DNA from: an uncultured Lachnospiraceae bacterium
GTDB lineage: Bacteria; Bacillota; Clostridia; Lachnospirales; Lachnospiraceae
Direction of reading: 5' to 3'
Assembly (NCBI GenBank): GCA_910577115.1
Contig: CAJTMC010000026.1
Coordinates: forward strand, 1-58,059
DNA length: 58,059 bases
Shown here: positions 15,650-23,900 of the stretch, one piece after another
Layout: the number at the start of each line of letters is the position of its first letter
How positions within the stretch are numbered: position 1 is the first letter of the stretch
Notes under the pieces: generated by a model
Told to the model about the DNA's origin: nothing
Databases searched by the model: none
The model's input: only the letters and a program-made list of their open reading frames with translations
Made by a program: the position numbers and the translations under genes

Positions 15650-17643
15650 GCCTGTTTTTCACCTTTTCTGTACTGCACCGGCGTCATTCCCATTTTTTTC
15701 TTAAACACGCGGTTAAAATGCTCCACATTGGGATAGCCTACTGCCATCGCCACATTTTCTACGGTCATATTGCCGTTCCGAAGCAGTGTCTTTGCCTTTT
15801 TCAGACGAATGTTAATCAGCAAATCGCCAAACGTTTTCCCGGACTTGTCATGGATATATTTGCTCAAATACGGCTCGGAGAGATGAAAATGCTGCGCAAT
15901 ATCACTCAGTGCAATTCCCTGATAATTTGCCTGTATATAGTTCATAATCGCCATCATCCGCTCATCCTGACAGGCGTCATTACTCTGGATTTCGGGCAGT
16001 TTGTTCACGCTGACGCAAAGTGCATGGATTGACGCCTTGATAATGTCATCGTCCATTCCCACACCCCAATACTTTTTGCCGTTGCAGGTGACGCCCACGT
16101 ATGCAATCGCCTTTGATGACGACCCCTTTGTAAGCGCATGCTCCTCATACTCGGAAAGCTGATAGCTGACGCCAAAGTACTGTTTAATCGTGTTGCTTAC
16201 GGCATCGAGCCTTCCGTTTCCGTTTGCATCGACCGTTGTCTTTTTGTCTCCACAGGTAATGACTGCCTCTGCCATAATACCGTCAATCTGCTTAAAGTGG
16301 CATTCATGAATCTGGAAAAACGGCATATTGTCCACATAATTTTCTGTGAAAATATCGTAAACCCACTGCGGCGAAAGCTCTTTGTGCTCGTTGTCCGACA
16401 CATCTTTTACAAGATAGCCGACCTCTTCGCGCATCGCCTCGGGAAGTGATATACCAAAGTTTTGTTTTAAGATATAATTGACACCGCCCTTGCCCGACTG
16501 ACTGTTGATGCGGATAACGTCCGCCTCGTAATTTCTTCCCACATCTTTTGGATCAATTGGCAGATACGGCACTGTCCACTTGTCGCTGTTTTGGTCTTCA
16601 CGCCACTGCATCCCCTTTGCAATCGCGTCCTGATGCGAACCCGAAAATGCCGTAAACACCAAATCGCCGGAATATGGCTGACGCTCATGAACCCTCATAC
16701 GTGTAAAGCGCTCATATTTTTCCCTGATTTCCGTCATATTCGAAAAATCAAGCTTCGGATCAACGCCATGGGAAAACATATTCATCGCCACAGTGACAAT
16801 ATCCACATTTCCCGTACGTTCGCCGTTTCCAAAAAGCGTTCCTTCAATGCGGTCTGCCCCTGCAAGGATACTAAACTCCGCGTCGCACACACCGCAGCCT
16901 CTGTCATTGTGCGGATGCACCGAAAGCGTAACGGCATCTCTGTATTTCAGATTTTTGTGAATGTACTCAACCTGTGTGGCAAACACATGCGGCATGGCGT
17001 TTTCAACGGTTGTCGGAATATTAATAATCGCCTTGTTTGACGCGGTCGGCTGCCATATATCCAGTACCGCGTTGCAGACCTCCACCGCATAATCAACCTC
17101 TGTCCCATGAAAGCTTTCCGGACTGTATTCAAAGGAAAAGCTGCCCTCTGTTTCATCTGCCAACTGTTTTAAAAGCTTTGCGCCGTCAATTGCAATCTGC
17201 TTGATTTCTTCTTTGCTTTTTCTGAATACTTGTTCGCGTTGTGCAACAGAAGTGGAATTATAAAGATGAACCACTGCGTGGGGCGCACCTTTTACTGCTT
17301 CAAAAGTCTTTTTAATAATGTGCTCTCTCGCCTGTGTCAGCACCTGAACCGTTACATCGTCAGGAATCATATTCCGCTCAATCAAAGCGCGCATAAACTC
17401 GTATTCCGTTTCGGAAGCAGCCGGAAAGCCAACTTCAATTTCTTTGAATCCAATGTCTACCAAAAGCCGGAAAAACTCTAATTTTTCATCTAAGCTCATC
17501 GGCTCAATCAATGCCTGATTGCCGTCCCGTAAATCCACAGAGCACCAGATTGGCGGCGCCGTAACTGCGTCCTTCTTTACCCAGTCATACGTACAAACGG
17601 GCGGTAAAAAATATGTTTTATCGTACTTTGCTGCATTTTTCAT
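15646..17643 (-). CDS. leuA: 2-isopropylmalate synthase fused to an AraC-type DNA-binding domain
   Basis: The protein has 665 residues. Residues 1-about 550 form a LeuA of the yeast/actinobacterial type, making 2-isopropylmalate from acetyl-CoA and 2-ketoisovalerate. Visible motifs are WCSVDLRDGNQAL, the metal-binding HPHN in SVHPHNDRGCG, and GTLFGNGERTGN. The C-terminal LeuA dimer/leucine-binding domain spans about 430-550 (VDANGNGRLDAVSNTIKQ, YVGVTCNGKKYWGVG). Residues 560-665 are a full AraC/XylS double helix-turn-helix (IALSDIAQHFHLSEPYLSKY, VENVAMAVGYPNVEHFNRVF, MTPVQYRKGE). Ordinary LeuA of this type ends near 550-560. ATG 17643 has GGAGG 8 nt upstream. One unbroken frame encodes both parts. 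The regulatory role is inferred. Confidence 0.93.
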   Translation of the reverse strand: MKNAAKYDKTYFLPPVCTYDWVKKDAVTAPPIWCSVDLRDGNQALIEPMSLDEKLEFFRLLVDIGFKEIEVGFPAASETEYEFMRALIERNMIPDDVTVQVLTQAREHIIKKTFEAVKGAPHAVVHLYNSTSVAQREQVFRKSKEEIKQIAIDGAKLLKQLADETEGSFSFEYSPESFHGTEVDYAVEVCNAVLDIWQPTASNKAIINIPTTVENAMPHVFATQVEYIHKNLKYRDAVTLSVHPHNDRGCGVCDAEFSILAGADRIEGTLFGNGERTGNVDIVTVAMNMFSHGVDPKLDFSNMTEIREKYERFTRMRVHERQPYSGDLVFTAFSGSHQDAIAKGMQWREDQNSDKWTVPYLPIDPKDVGRNYEADVIRINSQSGKGGVNYILKQNFGISLPEAMREEVGYLVKDVSDNEHKELSPQWVYDIFTENYVDNMPFFQIHECHFKQIDGIMAEAVITCGDKKTTVDANGNGRLDAVSNTIKQYFGVSYQLSEYEEHALTKGSSSKAIAYVGVTCNGKKYWGVGMDDDIIKASIHALCVSVNKLPEIQSNDACQDERMMAIMNYIQANYQGIALSDIAQHFHLSEPYLSKYIHDKSGKTFGDLLINIRLKKAKTLLRNGNMTVENVAMAVGYPNVEHFNRVFKKKMGMTPVQYRKGEKQA

Positions 17644-17716
17644 GTTATCATCCTCCGATTTATTTTGATTTTACGATTTTCATACAACCTTCCATATAAT
17701 AAGAATGGTTCTTAAT

Positions 17717-17961
17717 TTACTGCCTGACAAAAACGGTATTTCCTACATCAATATGTTGAATCCATACAATATCGTCTTTCACTGCTATATCATACAACAT
17801 TCTGTCGTTTTGTGCAATTCGATTATAAATCTCAATATATTCCGCTTTTGCGCAAAAGGAAATTTCATCTGCGTAATCACTTTACCGGCATATTTTTGAT
17901 TATCCAAAATACGGTCAAAACTTTGTCTTGCCTGTTCTACGGTTTCTATCGCACTGTTCAT
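17717..17961 (-). pseudogene. Small gene broken by a one-base frameshift
   Basis: The frame starts at ATG 17961 (MNSAIETVEQARQSFDRI...NQKYAGK). Read straight on it gives 58 residues ending in an early stop. Shifting by one base at the T-run 17881-17883 gives a continuous and better-looking end (SDYADEISFCAKAEYIEIYN, then DRMLYDIAVKDDIVWIQHID) to TAA at 17717. One missing A in AAAA would explain it. The intact product would be about 82 residues. It starts 1 nt after the DUF5713 stop. It may be a true mutation or a sequencing error. Confidence 0.65.
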
Positions 17962-17962
17962 T

Positions 17963-18328
17963 TTACCAGTCCCTCTCTCCAAGAGCGTCCTCTACGTCAA
18001 TATCAATTTCAAACCAGTTCAAAATTTCTATCACATCTGTCGCAATACAGTCCCTTGCCGCTGTTTCGATTTCGCTGTCATTTTCTTCAAATTCTTCCTG
18101 TAGGTCATTAATCGCAATTGTCATCGCGTCAAATTTTTCCTGAATTTGTTCCACATCCGTGACGCCTGTTTCCAAGAAAGCAACCACCTTTCCCAGCTCA
18201 GTCTTAATCTTATCTACTAGAAAATCAGGAAAGTAACCGTCACTGTACATCCCCTTTAAAAATTCATACGCTTCATCAAACTTCTTCATATTAATAACCA
18301 TGCTCTTTTCAAGGTCTGCAAGTTTCAT
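17963..18328 (-). CDS. DUF5713 family protein
   Basis: The gene encodes 121 residues. YEFLKGMYSDGYFPDFLVDKIKTELGKVVAFLETG matches the conserved core of DUF5713 (function unknown). The C-terminus is very acidic (NDLQEEFEENDSEIETAARD). There is no Shine-Dalgarno at ATG 18328; instead GTGAA-TAAG-TTCAC forms a small hairpin immediately before it, so an internal start is possible. It is the first gene after the T-box terminator. Confidence 0.75.
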   Translation of the reverse strand: MKLADLEKSMVINMKKFDEAYEFLKGMYSDGYFPDFLVDKIKTELGKVVAFLETGVTDVEQIQEKFDAMTIAINDLQEEFEENDSEIETAARDCIATDVIEILNWFEIDIDVEDALGERDW

Positions 18329-18461
18329 GTGAACTTATTCACAATGCCAAAAGGCACAATGCCTGCAAAACAAATCAATTTGTTTGTTACAATTTTTAAT
18401 TTACAATCTCCGTAAAATTCTCTTACACAAATGTCAGTACGTTTCGCAAGTTGTATGATTG

Positions 18462-18757
18462 GACAAAAAAATCTTCCGTCCTACAACGATTTGTTGTAAA
18501 GACGAAAGATGTATGGTTTCTTCCGCGATACCACTTTACTTCATACCGTTTCATACGGTATGCCCTCACCGGCACAATCATGCCTGATCCCGATAACGTG
18601 GGATATTCCGTTGTGCTCTACTGATACTTTTATATCGGTTCAAGCACAAAGCTCCAAGACGAGTTCACTGCATTCTGCGTACTGCCTCGCACCAAACGGC
18701 AGCTCTCTGAAACGTTTCACACAATTACTATTTCTCTTCATCGCTGTTATTTTTTAT
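18462..18757 (-). promoter_or_regulatory. T-box leader, leucine specifier (CTC) likely
   Basis: The T-box core AAAGTGGTATCGCGG occurs on the minus strand (CGCGATACCA at 18524-18533 on plus). Downstream, ATCTTTCGTC and GACGGAAGAT (18501-18510 and 18471-18480) plus seven Ts form the terminator. Upstream are GCGATGAAGAGAAATAGTA and CAGAGAGCTG, typical of Stem I, then GTGAACTCGTCTTGGAGC, where CTC is the best specifier codon (Leu). Uncharged tRNA-Leu(GAG) would promote read-through into the genes at 18328-15646 and so into leuA. Confidence 0.9.
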
Positions 18758-18764
18758 TTTATTT

Positions 18765-18793
18765 ATCATACCATTCCTTACAGGTTTTGAAAA
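18765..18793 (-). promoter_or_regulatory. Promoter of the T-box transcript
   Basis: TTTTCA (18788-18793) and TATGAT (18765-18770) with 17 nt between them. Confidence 0.55.
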
Positions 18794-18836
18794 GGATTAA
18801 AATTAATCATTTTTATTGATTATTTTTAATAATTCT

Positions 18837-19922
18837 TTACAAAACCCCTTCCCCGTCAAACACAATCAACTTATCGTGCGCCTTTTTACACCGCTCAAGC
18901 GCTTCCTCGCTGCCATGTTCTTTAATCCACTCATACTCGCTGTCTTTTAACGGGACAAGCCATAAAAGATTCACTTTATCCCCTTGAATATCCTGATATT
19001 CCGGCGTGTCAATATCTTCTAAAAGCACCGCATTTAAAAGCCATACCGCACTGTAACCCTTTATCCCCTGAAACGGTATCGTATGACCATGCCCTAAAAA
19101 AGTCACCTCGTCCCAAGGAATATTTGTAATGCTTGATATGTAAGACAACATTGGCTGTATGCTTCCCTCATACTTTTTGATTGTGGCATATCCAAGCTCA
19201 ATGCGCCGAAAATCATTCGGATTATCATAATAATACTGCTCCACCGCAGGCATCACAAGAAGACTGACACCTGCCGTAACGCAATAGCATATCTCGTCTT
19301 TTTCTCCTGTAATCAACGCCTTTGGCGGGAACTCTCCGTTATCAATCGCATAATATTTCTGATAATTTCCAAAGAAAGCATTCAAGGTATCTATATGCTG
19401 CTTTTGCGCCACATTCCAGTATTCTCCGTCAAGGTCAAAGCTTTTCCAGTAATCCTTACTCTTTGCCACTCGCTCCGATAAAAGCGCAAGCGCCTCCGTA
19501 AGCTCCCACGCAAACGGCATCATGCCCTTTGCATATGCGGAATACCCCATAAATCCCTTGTATCCCGACCAGCCCGGAATAACACAGATCAGCTCCTCCC
19601 CTTGCATCAATGCTGCCCCGTCGCCTTCCTCAAACCAAATCAGGTCAAGGCTGTCATGGTCAAGGTGTATTCCGTTCACATCATGCAGTATATATTCTTC
19701 GGGCATCGACGGCGCAAACCCGTTCTGCATCCCGTCCACATCAAGCTCCTTTGGCGCTTTGTCTGTATTGCAGATCCAGCAGCTTTTCACATAGGCGTTG
19801 TCTGTCCCCGGAAAGAACCATAGATACAGATAACAGTTTTTGTCTGTTTCCTCAACAAATGCCTGTATATTGCACACAGGCGACCAGCTCTCAAGTATGA
19901 TTGTTTCTTTATCCACTTGCAT
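18837..19922 (-). CDS. Suppressor-of-fused (SUFU) domain protein
   Basis: The protein has about 361 residues. Central motifs (IWFEEGDGAALMQGEELICVIPGWSG, YAKGMMPFAWELT) and LLWLVPLKDSEYEWIKEHGSEEALE near the C-terminus are typical of bacterial SUFU-domain proteins. These are often linked to polymorphic toxin immunity or have no known role. There is no signal peptide. The AGGAGG lies only 2 nt from ATG 19922 but 8 nt from GTG 19916, so translation may start two codons later. A weak A/T-rich hairpin follows the stop. No toxin gene is adjacent. Confidence 0.8.
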   Translation of the reverse strand: MQVDKETIILESWSPVCNIQAFVEETDKNCYLYLWFFPGTDNAYVKSCWICNTDKAPKELDVDGMQNGFAPSMPEEYILHDVNGIHLDHDSLDLIWFEEGDGAALMQGEELICVIPGWSGYKGFMGYSAYAKGMMPFAWELTEALALLSERVAKSKDYWKSFDLDGEYWNVAQKQHIDTLNAFFGNYQKYYAIDNGEFPPKALITGEKDEICYCVTAGVSLLVMPAVEQYYYDNPNDFRRIELGYATIKKYEGSIQPMLSYISSITNIPWDEVTFLGHGHTIPFQGIKGYSAVWLLNAVLLEDIDTPEYQDIQGDKVNLLWLVPLKDSEYEWIKEHGSEEALERCKKAHDKLIVFDGEGVL

Positions 19923-19928
19923 TTCCTC

Positions 19929-20915
19929 CTATGGATTGATTCCCTTGCGATACTCCTCAAGCTCTTTTGCATATTGCTCCGTCTTGTAGTATCCGCAGGA
20001 AAACATCTCGGGACAGAAACCGCGGTAAATGCATTCCTTCACCATGCAGCTGGCAAGCTCAGGCTCCGTTTTTTCAATTTCTTCCTTGACAAGCTGCCAT
20101 GCTTCTCTCGTTTCCTTGCTTGCACAGGAGCAGAGGCGCTTTCTGCTGATGTTAATCAACGCCTGCGCGTCGGCTTCACATGCATGACTGACAAGCGCCC
20201 CCTGCGGAAGCTCATCGCGGCTGATTCCCGTCCTGTCGCTTCGCTGTGTGGAAACCCAGTGTTCAATCCCGATTTTATGCCGCACCATGTGAACACTCAC
20301 CCACGACTTCAAATCCTTCCAGCGCCAGTAAAATTTCATGCGCCGAATCGGAGAATGCTCTGACAGGATCAGCTTCCGCTTCCACTCCGAATCGGGATAT
20401 TTTCCCGTTGTCTTCCCGATCGTATTCATGGCAGAATCCTTAATGTCCTGCCAGTTGTCATCATGCTTATAATTATCAATGTACATCTTCAGCCTCATTT
20501 CCACGATTGTTATTTTTTTCTTCGCAGCTGCTTCAAGCTGCCCACATTCTTCCGCCAGTTCTCTAATCATGTGGTAAAGTGTCCACTCCACATTTTTCGG
20601 AGTCGTAACTGCTTTTAACCTTATTGGGGCAAGTCCCAGATTTTTGAATGAAAATAAAAATTCATCCAGTATTTTTTGGGAAACGCCCGCAAAAATAATT
20701 ACCTCAGGCATACAAAAAATCGCAGGCGCTTTCTCCTCTGCATGCACATTGACAGGCTTAAGTCCCTTCATTCCTGCAAGAACTCCCACCTGCATATTTA
20801 AATCTGATGTCTTGAGCTGTTTTGCCTGTAAAGACATTCCCATACAGAGCACCTCCAGCTGTATCCGCTTATTCTCGTCTTGTACGTAATACAGCACCTT
20901 ACCATTATCCGCCAT
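19929..20915 (-). CDS. DUF3783 / ThyX-like fusion protein
   Basis: ATG 20915 (or 20918) follows GCAGGAG; the frame extends to 20969 without a better start. The protein has 328 residues. Residues 1-about 105 are DUF3783-like (CMPEVIIFAGVSQKILDEFLFSF, IRLKAVTTPKNVEWTLYHMI). Residues about 130-310 resemble FAD-dependent thymidylate synthase ThyX: LSEHSPIRRMKFYW, VRHKIGIEHWVSTQRSD, INISRKRLC. The ThyX signature RHRX7S appears as RHKX7S. The Glu two before that Ser is Trp, and the Arg expected at Ser+2 is Gln. CVKECIYRGFCPE-like Cys residues follow. Thymidylate synthesis is therefore uncertain. It is 6 nt upstream of the SUFU gene. Confidence 0.75.
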   Translation of the reverse strand: MADNGKVLYYVQDENKRIQLEVLCMGMSLQAKQLKTSDLNMQVGVLAGMKGLKPVNVHAEEKAPAIFCMPEVIIFAGVSQKILDEFLFSFKNLGLAPIRLKAVTTPKNVEWTLYHMIRELAEECGQLEAAAKKKITIVEMRLKMYIDNYKHDDNWQDIKDSAMNTIGKTTGKYPDSEWKRKLILSEHSPIRRMKFYWRWKDLKSWVSVHMVRHKIGIEHWVSTQRSDRTGISRDELPQGALVSHACEADAQALINISRKRLCSCASKETREAWQLVKEEIEKTEPELASCMVKECIYRGFCPEMFSCGYYKTEQYAKELEEYRKGINP

Positions 20916-20957
20916 CATGTACTCCTGCCTTTCCCTATAACTATCTGTCTCTAGTTT

Positions 20958-20985
20958 ACAGGGAGACACCGATGTGCCTCCCTGT
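20958..20985. terminator. GC-rich hairpin between the giant protein gene and the ThyX-like gene
   Basis: ACAGGGAG (20958-20965) pairs with CTCCCTGT (20978-20985). T-run TTTTTT follows on the plus strand. On the minus strand it lies 4 nt after the stop of the giant gene but is followed by AAAC, so it is a weak terminator for it. Confidence 0.5.
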
Positions 20986-20988
20986 TTT

Positions 20989-23900
20989 TTAATTCCATAA
21001 ATTTTTCATAAGACGCTCAATGCTGTCTGGGATATCTTCCCATGTTGTTACTTTGTCAATCTTGATTGCCTTTCCGACAATTTTGAACTTGACTGTCTTT
21101 GTACCGCTATATGATCCGATTCCCTTAATAACCGCGGTTGCAGTTCCTTTATTGATGTTATTTGAATAGGATACAATCTTATAATCTGTTCCCATTTTAA
21201 GCAGCTTACTTTGACCAGCTTCCTTAATCGTTACTGTCAGGTCTGTTTCTTCAAGCTCAATTTCCATTCCTGTATACGTCTTTGTAATCGTCTTTCCGTT
21301 CACCTTATTGAGTGTCACTTTTGCTTTGCCTATATTCGTGCCTACCGAAAAAGGTGTTCGTAACGTCTTACCATTCAGATTTCCGATATCTTTAGCCACC
21401 GCTTCTACATAGATATCTTTCCCATTCAGTATAGCCGCCGGATTATATCTTGTTGTACCTGCTGCGTCTTTATAGATATTGAGCGTGTACTGTGAAGGTT
21501 TCAACGTATCTCCCTTCCTATCGGTTACAGTTGCCGTCACTTTCCCCGCTTTGATTCCCGTATATGCATTCACTGCTTTGACCTCAAGCCCGTTCAAATC
21601 AAGCTGTCCAATCTTGTATGTACCGGTATATTTCTTCGCATAATTTCCCTTACCTGTAATTACAAAACGAGCTTGTGTTGTAACATTTCTGTTTGCCGAA
21701 TACTTCACCGTATAATCTGTACCATTTTTCAGCGCTGCTCCATCATACGTAACAATTATCGCTTCCGGTGCTGCTCCCTTTACGGCATATATTCCGGGAT
21801 CTGTCTCTACCTTCACCTTATCTGCATTTTTAGCGAGGTCTATCGCTTCAATTTTGAATGTCTTCTTAATGCTTGTTGCCTTATTTTTGCTATCTTTTGC
21901 ACCTGATATCAAAATGGTTGCGGTTCCTTTATTGATATTATTTGACAAAGCTACATTTGCCGCAATTGCAGTCCCATCCTCAGTCTCATACACACGTTTT
22001 TCTTCATTATAACTATATTTTTTCGGTTTTCCATTTTTTAGTGTAAGCGTAAATTCCGGATACTGCGCTTTTCCTGTATAGACTAACGCATCAATCTTCG
22101 CAAGCTTTGCTCCTTTTAAGTCTGCCAAATTCTCTGTGACAGTCGCCACCTCAACAATTCGGAATTTCTTTGTAATATCCCTGCCTGCATAGTTCCCTTT
22201 ACCAATTACTGTAACTGCTGCAGTTCCTACTTTTACATTGTTTGCATATTTAACTGTGTAATCAACTCCCTGTGATAAAAGTTTTCCATCTCCATTATCA
22301 TAATCCACAACACCAATATCAGGAATAATCTTAGCTCCTGTATATTCATAGGATTCCGCAAGACCAACGATGGAAATTCCTCTATACTCGCCGGGTAATT
22401 CATTTTCAGTATAGACAGCCTTAAGTATTACATCTTTTGTAACCTTATAAGGAATTTCAATACGCTCACCATCTACCGTCCACTCTTTGAATGTATATCC
22501 AGCCTTTTCACACCGCCCGGGATCAATTGTTTCATTTTCTGCAACCGTTCTCGTAAGCTCGCCGTCATCAACAAGTTTACCCCCATTTGGATCTAATACA
22601 ACCGTAAAATACTTTGTCGGATCCTCCTGTACAGTATATACCGCTTTGAGTGTAATGACATTGTTGGTATCTGCATCTGCTTCCTTCACAATATAAGACA
22701 TGATAATCTCATCGGAATTGCCAACTGACCAGCCAAGGAACTTTTGACCGGCTGGCGGTGTACAATCGCCAAGCATTATCGCATCTCCTGCGGCGGCAGT
22801 AACTGTTCCCGTTACCCCTGCCGGAAGCGTACCGCCATTTGCATCATACTTCACAGTATATATCACTGGTTTTTCATCTGGTTTTTCATCTGATTGCTCA
22901 TAAACTGCCGAAATTACTATAACACTGCCTGATGCATCCTTTGCTTTTACAGTATAAGAATCCTTAAATACCGTAGTGCCACCGTCCAATGACCACCCCT
23001 TAAAAGCATATCCCGACTCCGGTGTGCAGTCAGGTATTTGAATTACATCTCCTGCCTTTGCAGACGTTTTAAGATTATTCGGCGCTGTCCCGTTTCCCGT
23101 CCGGTAAACAATTGTATATAACTTCTGCGTAACTTTCAGGCTATAATATACAACTCCTTTGTCACCCTGCGCATATAAGTAATATGTACCTGCCTCATCT
23201 ATATCAAATTCTTTTGTCGTTTTTGTTGTACCAGTCGTAATAGGAGCAATGATGACCTCCTCCAACGAATTGTCAGATAATTTCTTTGCAAGAACAAGTT
23301 CATATTTGCCATCAGATGCCGGCTTTCCTGACAATGCCAGATCTACAATCAGAACACCGGAATCTTTTGTTGTAAACTCAATAGATTTTAACAGTCCGTC
23401 TTCATTCCCCGAAATGCTCTTATCTGATAATAGTACACCATTTGTGTACAATCCATCGCTTTCCTTAACTGTCATATAATATTTCGGTTTATCCTGAGTG
23501 CTGCCCCCGCCGCCTTCCAGTGCATGAATCGTAAATCCATTGACTGTAGTTTTTTCTTTGATATCACCAACCACAAGATCCTTTTTACAGTCAAGCGAAA
23601 GACTGTCTGCTTCCGACGCACTCCAATGTGCATACACGGTAATATTTCCAGTCAGCTTCGAGCCGTCAACCTTATCTACAAGTTTGCCGCCTTCCAACGC
23701 ATCATACCAACCGGCAAACGTATAGCCATTTTTTGTCGGTCTTTGTTTAATTTCGTAAACCTGCGATTGTGATACTCTAACGGTTGTAACTACTGAACCG
23801 CCATTTGAATCAAATATCAGGGAATATGTAACTTCATCATCGCTAGTTGCTTCCCAATCTGCATAAAGTGTTACATTTCCATTTGCTTCATATGGATACG

